A stretch of DNA of 64,000 nt from assembly GCA_036675505.1 (NCBI GenBank), contig JAKFEW010000143.1, positions 181,209-245,208 on the forward strand, written 5' to 3'. The notes beneath the pieces are model-generated. The model was not told the origin of the DNA. It saw only the letters and a program-made list of their open reading frames with translations, and did no database searches. The position numbers and the translations under genes were made by a program. Origin of the DNA: JAKFEW01 sp036675505 (GTDB taxonomy: Bacteria > Cyanobacteriota > Sericytochromatia > S15B-MN24 > JAQBPE01). The stretch's first letter is position 1, and each line of letters starts with the position of its first letter. Shown one piece after another: positions 1 to 8,385 of this stretch.

Positions 1-1330
1 ACGCCTCCGGGTAGGACGAGCCGCGCGCGCGCAGCCGCGCGTCGAGGTTGGCCTTGCCGACCTCGCTGGCGCCGGCGCACTCCGCGAGGAACTCGTCGCC
101 GAAGCGATCGACCAGGTAAGCGATGAACATGTAGCCAGGGCCGTAGCCGTTGCCATAAGGGTTGCCCGGCCAATCCGTGAGCGAGTAGTTGTAGGCGCGC
201 GCGAAGAAGCCCGCCACGTGGCCGTACATCGTGCGGGAGGTCTTGAAGGTGTAGCCGGCCACGTGCGAGGCGTAGGTGGCGAGCGCTTCTTCCAGCCAGA
301 GCTCCTCGCTGGTGCCGGGCGAGAGGCGCGGCGCCTGGCGCGTGAAGTGGACGAGATGCTGGAACTCATGCGCGACGGCCGCATAGAGGTCCGGGCGTCG
401 CTCCTGGGTGAGCGTGCGGGCGTCGATGAAGAGCGCGTCGCGCTGGTTCGAGCGCCGGGTGGAAGGCCGGGCGGGGTCCGGCGCGGCCTGGTCGCGGCGG
501 GCGAAGTAGGCGAGCGTCCCGGTGCGGCCTTCGGCCGACACCTGGGGCGTGACGACCAGGAAGATGCGGCGCTCTTCGTCGACGCCCGGGTCCGGCGCAG
601 CGCCGAACGCGCCTGTGACCGCCGGGTAGAGGTCGCGGTCGAAGGCCTCGCCCAGCGTCCGCGCTTCGGCCTCGGCCGCGGGCGCCGTGATCAGGGCGTC
701 GAGGTAGACATGGCAAAACTCGCCGGTGAAGATCCGCCGGGTGGGCACCTCGACCTCATCGTAGGCCTCGCCGGCGGGCGCGGGCAGGCCCGGCCGGATC
801 ACCGCGAAGGTCTCCTTGTCCGCGGCACCGCGCGCGGCGAGAACCCGGCGGGCGGGCGGGAGCGGCCCGCCTGCAGGGGGGCGGGCGATCAACGCGGCGC
901 CGCAGCCGAGCTCGGGCAGCGGTGCCGCCTCGCGGCTGCGCAGCGCGATCGGGTCGCCGTCGGTGGGGTTGGCGGCCGCGCCGTCGACGCTCAGCTCGAG
1001 GTCGGTGCCCGGCCCCGTGAGCTCAGGGGTGGCGAGCACGAGGTAGAGCCCGTTGGCGCCGGTCGGTCGCGGCAGCCGGTACGCGCCGGGTCCGAACTGG
1101 AAGAGCCGCCCGCCGAGCCGATCGGCCGCGGTCGTTGGCGAGATGGCGTGATCCAGGGCGCCGGCCGGGTCGAGCCGCACGCGCGCGGTCGGGATGGCCA
1201 CCTGCGCCCGCGCGATCGCCACCGCACTCGGCCCGGGCGTGGGTCCCGCGGTAGCCGCGACGGGGGGCGTGCAGCCGGCCGCGGTCGCGGCCGCGACGAA
1301 GAGGCTCAGGAAGGGATGAAGGTCACGCAC
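1..1330 (-). CDS. putative lipoprotein zinc metallopeptidase (HExxH, M30-like), 3' end cut by window
   Basis: Reading the minus strand from a GTG at 1330 gives an uninterrupted frame of 443 codons that runs off the left edge. The N-terminus is a short hydrophobic signal peptide ending in TAAGC, a relaxed lipobox, so a lipid-anchored envelope protein is likely. About residue 320 lies AVAHEFQHLVHF, an HExxH zinc site, followed about 25 residues later by EELWLEEALATYASH, which supplies a candidate downstream Glu ligand. This spacing resembles secreted M30/hyicolysin-type and related gluzincin-like peptidases. Further on is a Gly/Tyr-rich stretch containing YMFIAYLVDRFGD, as in other members. No good ribosome site precedes the GTG, so the exact start is uncertain. 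Substrate unknown. The family assignment rests on motif and context only. Confidence 0.75.
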   Translation of the reverse strand, partial: MRDLHPFLSLFVAAATAAGCTPPVAATAGPTPGPSAVAIARAQVAIPTARVRLDPAGALDHAISPTTAADRLGGRLFQFGPGAYRLPRPTGANGLYLVLATPELTGPGTDLELSVDGAAANPTDGDPIALRSREAAPLPELGCGAALIARPPAGGPLPPARRVLAARGAADKETFAVIRPGLPAPAGEAYDEVEVPTRRIFTGEFCHVYLDALITAPAAEAEARTLGEAFDRDLYPAVTGAFGAAPDPGVDEERRIFLVVTPQVSAEGRTGTLAYFARRDQAAPDPARPSTRRSNQRDALFIDARTLTQERRPDLYAAVAHEFQHLVHFTRQAPRLSPGTSEELWLEEALATYASHVAGYTFKTSRTMYGHVAGFFARAYNYSLTDWPGNPYGNGYGPGYMFIAYLVDRFGDEFLAECAGASEVGKANLDARLRARGSSYPEA

Positions 1331-1368
1331 GAAAGAGATATGCCCGCCAGCCGGGCCAATACCGAAAC

Positions 1369-1422
1369 GGGGCGCGCCGAAAAGGCGCGCCCCGCTCCGA
1401 GCGGGCTCACTTCTGTGAGCCC
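1369..1422 (-). terminator. two tandem hairpins after the 1407-2474 gene
   Basis: Two perfect stem-loops lie at the 3' end of the minus-strand gene. An 8-bp stem at 1403-1410/1415-1422 straddles the stop codon. A 10-bp stem at 1369-1378/1384-1393 (GGGGCGCGCC arms, GAAAA loop) follows. There is no long T-run on the minus strand (GTTTCGGT follows), so an intrinsic terminator is likely but not certain. Confidence 0.5.
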
Positions 1423-2474
1423 TTGAGCATCATCTTGATGGTGATCGTGCCGGTGCCACTCTTGCGCATGGCGTCGGTGATCGTGAACGTCTCGTTGTCG
1501 TCGAGCGGACTCGACACGAGCATATCGTTTTCCAGGTGGATCCTGAACTTCGCGTGGTACGGCGCTGCCGCCGTACCGAGCCGGCCGAGGGTCGAGACGT
1601 AGAAATCGCGCTCGCCCACCAGCATCGGGTTCGGCTGGGTGACCGTGCCCGTTGCCGTCGTCGCCGTCGGCAGCCCGAAGGCGTTCGTGTAGACAGGCTT
1701 GCCCGCCCCATCGTTCAGGTAGGAGAAGACCGTGATCTTGGCGTCGTTCGCGTCTTCCGTCAACGGCCCGAACAGGCCGGTGAGGTCGACGTGGACCTTC
1801 ACCCACTTGTGGATCGCGTCGAACCGCATGGTGGCGCTCGCGATCTTGCCCGCCCCGGCGCTCGCGTTGAGGTTGAGCGCCGGCTCACCCGCCCAGGTGA
1901 AACGGGGGTGATCCGCGGAGTTGACGTTGAGCGACGACGTCGTGTCGCCGTTCCGGGGGATCTTGATCAACACCGGCAGGAAGGTGGAGGTGGTGAGCGC
2001 GCGCGACAACGTCGCGGCGGTGCCACCGTTGACGTTGCCCTTGAGCGCGAAGGTCGCGCCATCGGCCGCCGGCGCGCTGCCGGCACCGAGGCCCAGCTTC
2101 ACGGTGGCGTCCGTGTAGAGGGTCATCGTCGAGCCCGGCGAGCCGGTGGTCGAGAGGCCCCACTTCGAGGCGGTCAGCGTGGGCATGGACTCGGGGAAGT
2201 ACTGGTTCGAGTAGTTGCCGGCGCCGTCCGTCGAGAACGAGGTCGTGCCGTTGCGATCGCCCGTCATGGTGATGGCGCAGCTCGCCACGCCGCCGTTGCG
2301 GCCCGTGCCCATGTTCGGGCTGGAGGCTTCGTTCACACGGCCGGAGAAGGGCACCGGTGGCGGCGGTGGCGGCGGCTCTGGCGTTTCGCAGTACGGGAAA
2401 CACTGGTAGAGCGAGACGATTTCGGCGCTGCCGAGGACGGTGGCGAGATCCTCAGGACCAGACTGGCCCTGCAA
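1407..2474 (-). CDS. hypothetical protein, Pro-rich N-terminus, CHRD-like or beta-rich body
   Basis: 355 residues from a TTG start. GGAGG sits 5 nt before this TTG, whereas the ATG at 2479 abuts the GGAGG, so TTG is preferred. The gene begins 12 nt after the upstream lipoprotein's stop, implying co-transcription. The protein starts with about 30 residues containing a CFPYC pair, then a run of seven prolines, then a Gly/Thr/Ser/Asn-rich, probably beta-sandwich body ending with alternating hydrophobic strands. I see no signal peptide, which is odd among lipoprotein neighbours. The N-terminal piece could be the tail of a formerly longer secreted protein. Function not recognised. Confidence 0.7.
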   Translation of the reverse strand: MQGQSGPEDLATVLGSAEIVSLYQCFPYCETPEPPPPPPPVPFSGRVNEASSPNMGTGRNGGVASCAITMTGDRNGTTSFSTDGAGNYSNQYFPESMPTLTASKWGLSTTGSPGSTMTLYTDATVKLGLGAGSAPAADGATFALKGNVNGGTAATLSRALTTSTFLPVLIKIPRNGDTTSSLNVNSADHPRFTWAGEPALNLNASAGAGKIASATMRFDAIHKWVKVHVDLTGLFGPLTEDANDAKITVFSYLNDGAGKPVYTNAFGLPTATTATGTVTQPNPMLVGERDFYVSTLGRLGTAAAPYHAKFRIHLENDMLVSSPLDDNETFTITDAMRKSGTGTITIKMMLKGSQK

Positions 2475-2486
2475 TGCATCCTCCAG

Positions 2487-3017
2487 TCAGTAAGGGGGAT
2501 CGGGGATCGGCACGTTGTCCGGGACGCAGCAGCCATGCGGGTTGCTCGCGACATAGTTGCGCCAGCAAGCGTCGTCGCCACACGGATCGGGGAACTGGTT
2601 GACCCGGTCGACGCCGACGGCGGGCGCCTGCTGGGTCGGCAGCTTGAAGCCCAGCTTCTCGTAGCCGATCTTGCCAATGCTGCCCACGATCACGTCTTTC
2701 ATCGTGATCTTGCCCGCGGTCACGGGCGCCTGCGCGAAGACCTCGCCATCGTTCATGTACTTGACCGCCCGCACCAGCGTCTCGCCGATGCGATGGCGCC
2801 CCTGGGCGTTCAGCGTCGCGCCGCAGGCGTCGCACACCAGGTGGCCGTCCCGCACGATCGCCTTGAACTTGGCGGCGGCGGCCTGCGGCCCGGCGGCCGG
2901 CAGGTTGGCGGCCGGCGGGGAGACGGCCGGTGCCGCGCAGCCCGCCGCGAGGGCCAGCGCCGATGCGCCGGCCACGGCCCAGGATGTCTGGCGCCTATTC
3001 CTTCTGTTTCTTGCCAT
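2487..3017 (-). CDS. predicted lipoprotein with CxxC pair
   Basis: 176 residues. The ATG is preceded by GGGAGG at 5 nt. The Arg/Asn-rich N-terminus (MARNRRNRRQ) is followed by a hydrophobic segment ending LAAGC, a lipobox, so the mature protein should be membrane-anchored outside the cytoplasm. Residues 40-60 carry DGHLVCDACG, a CxxC resembling a zinc ribbon or heme/redox pair. Near the C-terminus is a cluster of further cysteines (PCGDDACW, HGCCVP). The protein ends in a Pro-rich tail. First gene of a two-gene unit with the 355-residue protein. No family recognised. The cysteine pattern suggests metal binding or disulfides, which is inference. Confidence 0.7.
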   Translation of the reverse strand: MARNRRNRRQTSWAVAGASALALAAGCAAPAVSPPAANLPAAGPQAAAAKFKAIVRDGHLVCDACGATLNAQGRHRIGETLVRAVKYMNDGEVFAQAPVTAGKITMKDVIVGSIGKIGYEKLGFKLPTQQAPAVGVDRVNQFPDPCGDDACWRNYVASNPHGCCVPDNVPIPDPPY

Positions 3018-3073
3018 GCTTCCTCCCTCTTCTCGACGGGCGAACCCGAGGAATTCCCGCTTCTATCCTGTGC

Positions 3074-4378
3074 TCAGGGGACGGGCGCCGCGCCCGGCAC
3101 CCCTGCCGAGCCGCCCGTGGAGCCGTTGACGGCTTCGAAGTATTCTTTGGTGGTCTTGATCAAGAACGTCGGGTGGTCGCTGATCGCGATGTCCTCGTTC
3201 GCGTTATAGGTCGGCTCGCTGTTCAGGAACTTCGAGACCATCACGAGCGGGGTCTCGACGCGGTCGCGCGTGAACCAGGCCAGCAGGGGGGCGTCGATGA
3301 TGCCGTTCGCGTCGGTCTGGAACGTCAGCTCCTTGCGGTCGTCGAACACCTTGTCGTCGAGTTTCAGCCCGTCTTCCATCGGCGTGAGTCGGTTGACGTC
3401 TGCCTTGACGATCCACACCAGCACCGTCGTCGCGGGCGGGAAGCCCTCGCCATGGACGTATACCTCCTCGCTCTGGTCGGAGAAGTACAGCGTCCGCTCG
3501 TTCAGGTACTTGTCACGGGTGAACAGGATCGGGCGCCCTTTGACCGCGAACGGGATGGTGACCGCGGGGGTGCCGGTCGCCTTTTCGACGATCTCGACCG
3601 AATACGCTCCCGTGACGACGTTGTTCTCGCCGACCTTGATCTTGGCCTTGAAGAAGCCGGCATGCGGGTATTCGATGAACTTTCCCTGGGGGCCCGTGCA
3701 GTTGCCGCCCTCATCGGCCTTGAAGTCCTGGAAGGTGGTCACGCCGTTCGGCCACTTGAGGGTCGCCCGGTACTCCTTGGCGGGCGTGAGGCCGGAGGCC
3801 TCGACGAACACGGTGTTGCCGGCATAAATGTAGTTGGCCGCCTCGCCGTCCGCCGTGCGCACGCTCGTGACGATCGCGCCGGCCGCCGGGTTGACCACCG
3901 GGGCAGGCAGCGCCTGGTCGCCCGCCAGCGGGTTCAGGGTGCCGCGCGCCTGGCCGCCTGTCACCTGGTTGACCGGCAGGCCCGTGGCCGGGTTGATCAA
4001 CGGAAGGCCGGCCGCGGCGGCCGTGCCGTCGGTCCCGCCGGTGCCCGCATTGCCGCCGGTTGCGCCGGTGCCCGCCGTGCCGCCGGTGGCGCCACCCGTG
4101 TTGCCCATGCCGTCGGTGTTGGTCGCGCCTGCCGCGATGCCGGGCCCGCCCGTCCCGGTTGCGCCGGCCGCGCTACCCGTGGTCGCACCACCCGGGCCGC
4201 TGGCCTGGCCGGCGTCACCGGTGCTCGCGGCGCCCGTGCCGGGCGTCAACGTGCCCGTCTTGCGGCCCTTGTTGCCGACGTTGGATTCGTCGACCGGCGC
4301 GGTCGTCGTCGGCACTGGCGTGGAGCAGCCGGCAAGCACGAGGGCGACACACAGGACGGATGATTGGAGACGGTTCAC
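3074..4378 (-). CDS. predicted lipoprotein with long Gly/Thr-rich linker
   Basis: 434 residues from the GTG at 4378, chosen over the GTG at 4387 because GAGG sits 8 nt upstream of it. The signal peptide ends in VLAGC, a good lipobox. After Cys comes about 110 residues of low-complexity Gly/Ala/Thr linker (GATGGTAGTGATGG-like), then a folded region of roughly 280 residues rich in beta-strand patterns, with two repeats of a TVFVEASGLTP / EVYVHGEGFPP type element that resemble Ig-like or IPT/TIG-like domains. This looks like a surface protein holding a beta-sandwich region away from the membrane. Function unknown. The gene lies 15 nt or more downstream of the redoxin-like gene on the same strand. 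Confidence 0.75.
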   Translation of the reverse strand: MNRLQSSVLCVALVLAGCSTPVPTTTAPVDESNVGNKGRKTGTLTPGTGAASTGDAGQASGPGGATTGSAAGATGTGGPGIAAGATNTDGMGNTGGATGGTAGTGATGGNAGTGGTDGTAAAAGLPLINPATGLPVNQVTGGQARGTLNPLAGDQALPAPVVNPAAGAIVTSVRTADGEAANYIYAGNTVFVEASGLTPAKEYRATLKWPNGVTTFQDFKADEGGNCTGPQGKFIEYPHAGFFKAKIKVGENNVVTGAYSVEIVEKATGTPAVTIPFAVKGRPILFTRDKYLNERTLYFSDQSEEVYVHGEGFPPATTVLVWIVKADVNRLTPMEDGLKLDDKVFDDRKELTFQTDANGIIDAPLLAWFTRDRVETPLVMVSKFLNSEPTYNANEDIAISDHPTFLIKTTKEYFEAVNGSTGGSAGVPGAAPVP

Positions 4379-4402
4379 GGCGAGCACCTCGAAGGGGTTG
4401 GG

Positions 4403-5035
4403 CTAGGGGCCGGTGGGCGCGGTCGCGGCTTTGTAGACGTCGGGAGCATAGAGCCCGAGTCGGGTCTCGTAGTAGCTCTGCGCGGCGGCGCCCCTGACGT
4501 CTTCCTGGACCACGAAATCCGGCGAAACGATGTATCCGGTGGGGAAGAACTTCACGAGGTAGGCGTTCGGCGCCGCCCGCGAGGGGTCGTGGTAGAGCGG
4601 CATCGCGACCTTGTAGGTGGCGGCGAAGGCAGCCACGTCCGCGGCGGACGCGCCGGTCGCCTCGACCGGGATGACGGTGGCTTCGGGGCCGTAACGCGCG
4701 GCGAAGGCCTGCATCTTCGGCACTTCCTTCTGGCAGACGGCGCAGGTGACCGAGAAGAACATGAGCACCACGAAGCGCCCCTTCCACTCGTCGAGCGCGT
4801 GTTCCTGGCCGGCCGCATCCTTGAAGCGGGCCACCGGGGCAGCCTTGCGCATCACCAGCGGGGCGATCGCGGGCGCAGCCGCGGGCGTCGCGGCGGTCGG
4901 GGCGGCCACTGCGGCAGTCGCGGCTAGCGCCGGCCCGCCGCCTGGGGGGACAGCAGCCGGTGTGGCTGGTGCGCAGCCGGCGGTTGCGAGCAGTGCGGCT
5001 GCGAGTGAAGTGAGGACGAGCTGTTTCGGCATCAT
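4403..5035 (-). CDS. lipoprotein with thioredoxin-like (peroxiredoxin/TlpA-type) domain
   Basis: 210 residues from the first of two adjacent ATG codons at 5035 and 5032; an upstream in-frame start lacks a signal peptide. The signal peptide ends in TAGC, a lipobox, then an Ala/Pro-rich linker to about residue 70. The redoxin domain contains FVVLMFFSVTCAVCQKEVP, a CAVC active-site pair in the usual place after strand beta1, and FFPTGYIV, which carries the cis-Pro position. It should act as an extracytoplasmic thiol-disulfide or peroxide-handling protein attached to a membrane. Partner unknown. A second, soluble TlpA-like protein lies at 43942-44472. Confidence 0.8.
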   Translation of the reverse strand: MMPKQLVLTSLAAALLATAGCAPATPAAVPPGGGPALAATAAVAAPTAATPAAAPAIAPLVMRKAAPVARFKDAAGQEHALDEWKGRFVVLMFFSVTCAVCQKEVPKMQAFAARYGPEATVIPVEATGASAADVAAFAATYKVAMPLYHDPSRAAPNAYLVKFFPTGYIVSPDFVVQEDVRGAAAQSYYETRLGLYAPDVYKAATAPTGP

Positions 5036-5188
5036 GGGTTCAGCGGACCTCTGGATCGACCTCGAGCGGGAGACGCGGCAATGGCCGTGCGCGAGCACGG
5101 GGCACCTACCTTCGCATACCCGCGTTGAAAGGAGCCAAACGAGAGTCCCGATGTCACGATATGAAGTTGTGTGTGGCTCGATTGAGCG

Positions 5189-6880
5189 CTAGCGATCGGC
5201 AGCCTGATCCTCGGCGGCCGACCTGGCCGCGTCGAATTCGCGGGCGGCGCGCTCGGCGGCGCGGGAAGCGGCCGACGCGTCGTCGCCCGCGGTCGGATCC
5301 TCGGCCAGCGCCCGGACAACCGCCGTGACGACGCTGGCCGATGCGCTCTCGAGCTCGCCGGCGAGCTCCCGGTTGGCCGGCAAGAGCGCGCTGCGCTCGG
5401 TTTCGTCGTCGGACTGGAGCCAGGTGAGCAGGTTGAAAATCGGGCGGTACAACTCCGCGCGCGTGACGGAGAGGTATTCCTCGATCACGAAGTCGTTCAG
5501 GTCCGTCGGCTTGTCGATCTTCCGGTTCGGGTCGATGAGCGGGATCTTGAGCCCGGTCTTCGGATTGGGGAAAGCCGAGTTGTTGACCTCGACCAGGAAC
5601 GTGGGCGAGAAGCGCCTCGCGTCGTACTTGGTGGGATCGGCCGGGTTCTGCATGTAGGCGGTGGCCCGCTCGCGCAGGGTGATCATGATCTTGCCCAGGA
5701 TCGGCAGGGCCTTCGTGTTCGGCGGGCCTTTCCACAACCGGGCCGTGAGCGGGTCGATTTCGATCTCCGTGAGCTTCATGTTGGAAAGCGTGGCGTCGAC
5801 CACCTCGCGGGCGAAGGCCTGGACGACGCGCTTGTCGGCACCGGGACCGAGGCCCTTCGCCTGGGCGAGTGTCCGGAACCGCTCGAACATCGGGGCGATC
5901 AGCGGCTTGACCAGATCGTTCAGGTTCGGGTCGTTGGTGGCGATCGAGACCATCCGGTCGATGTCGGTCTCCATCAGGATTTCGGTCAGGCGGCCGGTGA
6001 AGCACCGCCGCAGGTAGCGGGCGCCCACGGCGGTGTCTTCGTCGACGTCGCGCTGCCGTTCGTCGACGCGATCGGCGAAGGTGTTGTAAATCAGGCGGCT
6101 ATCCGGCTGGCCGGGCACGTTGGCGACGACCAGCAGGTTCTGCTCCTCGCCCGGCGCGACAAAGGCTTCGTAGCCGCCCTGGGCATTCGAGTAGACGGAG
6201 TAGACTGGCTCACCTTGCGCATTCACGCCCATCGGCAGGTATTTGCGGGTGGCGAGCGACACGATCGAGATGAGCATGCCGGCCGCCGGCAACTGGACGC
6301 CGGCCTTGATGACCGGGACCGCGGCCGGCGAGGCGGCGGCCTGCGCGATCGCGAAGCGTGGCGACGGCACGGCCGCGTCCGGCAGGGTGTAGTTCCCTCC
6401 GCCCGCCGCGACCATGTTCCCCGCGCCGGCGGCCACCAGATTCAGGCCACCAGCGGCAACGATGTTGCCGCCGCCCGCCGCGACGATGTTTCCAGCGCCG
6501 GCGGCCACCATGTTTCCGGCGCCCGCGGCCACCATGTTTCCGGCGCCCGCGGCCACCATGTTTCCGGCGCCCGCGGCGACGATCTGCGCGCCGTTGTGGG
6601 ACAGGACGTTGCCGGCGCCCGCGGCCACCATGTAGGCTGCGTCGACCCGCAGGGTGCCGGTCAGGCGCTCGGTCGCGCCCTCTGGCGCCTTGAGGAGGTC
6701 GAGATTCGGGCTGGCGGCGATCGCCGCCGAGTTCAAGCCTGCGCCGGGCGCCTGGGGGCTCGGCCTGGCGGAGGCGGACTTCGCAGGTGCCTTCGACCCC
6801 CTGGGCGAGGGCAAGCCGGCGCCCCCCACCTGGCAGGCGGAGAGCAGGAGTGCGAGGGAGGTCAGATAAAGGCGGCGCAC
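5189..6880 (-). CDS. lipoprotein with tandem (I/M/L)VAAGxGN octapeptide array
   Basis: 563 residues from the GTG at 6880; GAGG lies 5 nt upstream, and this start puts the signal peptide (VRRLYLTSLALLLSAC, lipobox LSAC) at the very N-terminus. Residues about 85-165 consist of ten tandem 8-residue units of the form MVAAGAGN / IVAAGGGN, with one degenerate unit (VLSHNGAQ). An 8-residue period with small and hydrophobic residues would suit a beta-solenoid or stacked fold. The remaining 400 residues are globular, with long helices and a charged C-terminal tail. No catalytic motif recognised. An envelope structural or adhesive role is a guess. Last of six consecutive lipoprotein genes. Confidence 0.8.
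   Translation of the reverse strand: MRRLYLTSLALLLSACQVGGAGLPSPRGSKAPAKSASARPSPQAPGAGLNSAAIAASPNLDLLKAPEGATERLTGTLRVDAAYMVAAGAGNVLSHNGAQIVAAGAGNMVAAGAGNMVAAGAGNMVAAGAGNIVAAGGGNIVAAGGLNLVAAGAGNMVAAGGGNYTLPDAAVPSPRFAIAQAAASPAAVPVIKAGVQLPAAGMLISIVSLATRKYLPMGVNAQGEPVYSVYSNAQGGYEAFVAPGEEQNLLVVANVPGQPDSRLIYNTFADRVDERQRDVDEDTAVGARYLRRCFTGRLTEILMETDIDRMVSIATNDPNLNDLVKPLIAPMFERFRTLAQAKGLGPGADKRVVQAFAREVVDATLSNMKLTEIEIDPLTARLWKGPPNTKALPILGKIMITLRERATAYMQNPADPTKYDARRFSPTFLVEVNNSAFPNPKTGLKIPLIDPNRKIDKPTDLNDFVIEEYLSVTRAELYRPIFNLLTWLQSDDETERSALLPANRELAGELESASASVVTAVVRALAEDPTAGDDASAASRAAERAAREFDAARSAAEDQAADR
6404..6637. repeat. 24-bp tandem coding repeat (VAAGxGN units)
   Basis: Approximately ten 24-bp units inside the lipoprotein gene, visible on the plus strand as repeated gccgcggccaccatgtttcc-type blocks. 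Three central units are nearly identical at DNA level while flanking units vary, the pattern expected from recent expansion and contraction in the middle of the array. Confidence 0.9.
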
Positions 6881-6963
6881 CAGAACCTCAGGGGGAACAG
6901 CTCTTGCATACCCGCGAGGAGACGAGCGTATTGGCCTGGCTGTTCCGTGGGGCGCCAACGGCC

Positions 6964-6993
6964 GAGGAGCCATCCCGGTCGGGATGGCTCCTC
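6964..6993. terminator. 14-bp perfect inverted repeat between recA and the octapeptide lipoprotein
   Basis: Arms 6964-6977 and 6980-6993 (GAGGAGCCATCCCG and its complement) are perfect, with a 2-nt centre. It lies about 140 nt beyond the recA stop and 84 nt before the lipoprotein start on the minus strand. No T-run follows on either strand, so it may act as a processing or rho-linked stem, or as an operator, rather than a classical intrinsic terminator. Confidence 0.45.
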
Positions 6994-7039
6994 AGTTGGA
7001 GGAAGGAGACGATGGTGGATGGAAGATAAGCTTGTGGCG

Positions 7040-7131
7040 TGCCCCGAGGCCCCCTCACCTGGCACGTCGGGGCTCTCCAGCCCCTCCGCACCGTCCTCTC
7101 CCCCACGAGAGGGCAAGGGTGCGTTGGGGTA
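7040..7131. repeat. GC-rich intergenic repeat-like element 3' of recA
   Basis: On the minus strand this stretch reads CCCTCTCGTGGGGGAGAGG followed by several GGGG/CCCC blocks and GTGAGGGGGC. It resembles dispersed extragenic palindromes (REP-like) seen in many high-GC bacteria. A 6-bp stem CCTCTC/GAGAGG is at 7095-7112. Only one copy is visible in this window, so its status as a repeat family is inferred from resemblance. Confidence 0.35.
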
Positions 7132-7135
7132 GCGG

Positions 7136-8239
7136 TTATTCTTCGTCTTCGTCGAGCGCTTCGTCGTCCTCGAGGTTTTCCTCGGGGGCCTGAGCGGTCA
7201 GTTGGCCGGTCTGCTCCTGCTGAATCAGCGCGAGCTTGCGGCGGACCAGGCTTTCGATCTCGACGACCATCTCCGGGTTGCCCTCGAGGAAGGCGACCGT
7301 GTTGTCGCGGCCCTGGCCGATCTTCGAGTCGCTGTAGGCGAACCAGGCGCCGCTCTTCTGCACGATGTTCTGCTCGACGGCGACGTCGAGGATGCAGCCG
7401 ACGCGGTTGATGCCCCGACCGAACAGGATGTCGAACTCGGCCACGCGGAACGGCGGCGACACCTTGTTCTTCACGACCTTGCACTTCACGCGGTTGCCGA
7501 ACTCCGCGCCATCCTTCTTGAGCGTCTCGATCCGGCGGACCTCCAGACGGACGCTGGCGTAGAAGCGCAGGGCGCGGCCACCCGTCGTCGTCTCGGGGTT
7601 GCCGAACATGACGCCGATCTTCTCGCGAATTTGGTTGATGAAGATGACGGTGCAGTTGCTGCGGCCGATCGCCGCCGTCAGCTTGCGCAGCGCCTGGCTC
7701 ATGAGCCGGGCCTGCAGGCCGACGTGGCTGTCGCCCATATCGCCCTCGATCTCGGCCTTGGGCACGAGTGCCGCGACCGAGTCGATGACCACCAGATCGA
7801 CAGCGCCCGAGCGGACCAGGGCTTCGACGATCTCCAGGGCTTGCTCGCCGGTGTCCGGCTGCGAGACCAGCAGGTTGTCGATGTCGACGCCGAGCGCCTT
7901 GGCGTACTGCGGGTCGAGCGCATGCTCGGCGTCGACGAAGGCGGCGATGCCACCCGCCTTCTGGGTCTCGGCGACGGAATGCAGCGCGACGGTCGTCTTA
8001 CCGCCCGACTCCGGGCCGTAGATTTCGATGACGCGGCCCTTCGGCAGCCCACCCACGCCGAGCGCCAGGTCGAGCGTGAGGGCGCCCGTCGGGGTCGACT
8101 CGATGCGCATCTTCGTCGCATCGCCCAGCTTCATAATGGCGCCCTTGCCGAACTGCTTCTCGATTTGCGCGAGCGCGTTCTTCAACGCGCCGTCGCGGTT
8201 GGCATCCTGGCGGGCAGCCGCGGTATCCATCTTGGCCAT
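7136..8239 (-). CDS. recA: RecA recombinase
   Basis: 367 residues. RecA coats single-stranded DNA, drives homologous strand exchange, and triggers LexA self-cleavage. The Walker A motif GPESGGKT is at residues 75-82. The L1/L2 DNA-binding loop region (EIEGDMGDSHVGLQAR, then FGNPETTTGGRALRFYASVR) is intact, as is VVIDSVAALVP around Walker B. Length and the acidic C-terminal tail (DDEALDEDEE) are typical. The start ATG has GAGGAG 10 nt upstream. Transcribed from its own promoter with two predicted LexA operators. The neighbouring gene downstream is unrelated. Confidence 0.98.
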   Translation of the reverse strand: MAKMDTAAARQDANRDGALKNALAQIEKQFGKGAIMKLGDATKMRIESTPTGALTLDLALGVGGLPKGRVIEIYGPESGGKTTVALHSVAETQKAGGIAAFVDAEHALDPQYAKALGVDIDNLLVSQPDTGEQALEIVEALVRSGAVDLVVIDSVAALVPKAEIEGDMGDSHVGLQARLMSQALRKLTAAIGRSNCTVIFINQIREKIGVMFGNPETTTGGRALRFYASVRLEVRRIETLKKDGAEFGNRVKCKVVKNKVSPPFRVAEFDILFGRGINRVGCILDVAVEQNIVQKSGAWFAYSDSKIGQGRDNTVAFLEGNPEMVVEIESLVRRKLALIQQEQTGQLTAQAPEENLEDDEALDEDEE

Positions 8240-8355
8240 GCTGTTCGAACTCCTCTATCGCACGTTGGTGTCTCGGCGCGTCGAGACGAGGTGACGGATC
8301 ACGAGAAAGGCTTGCGCCGGGCCGATTCGCGTGGCATGATGGCCTCGGCGCTACT

Positions 8356-8369
8356 CGAACCTACGTTCG
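8356..8369 (-). promoter_or_regulatory. predicted LexA/SOS box 2 (CGAAC-N4-GTTCG)
   Basis: CGAACCTACGTTCG is a perfect inverted repeat with the CGAAC-N4-GTTCG core of Gram-positive-type LexA operators. It lies about 20 nt downstream of the predicted recA -10 box, in the 5' leader, where bound LexA would block elongation or open-complex clearance. Confidence 0.65.
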
Positions 8370-8385
8370 ACCTCGTAACCCTCAT

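Noticed and set aside
218..1426. Long plus-strand open frame antisense to the metallopeptidase
   Set aside because: Arg/Gly/Ala-rich, no recognisable domain, and the opposite strand encodes a protein with signal peptide and zinc site; typical GC-rich shadow frame.
6881..7135. Possible small gene between recA and the octapeptide lipoprotein
   Set aside because: Short frames here have no ribosome sites; the space is explained by hairpins and a repeat-like element.
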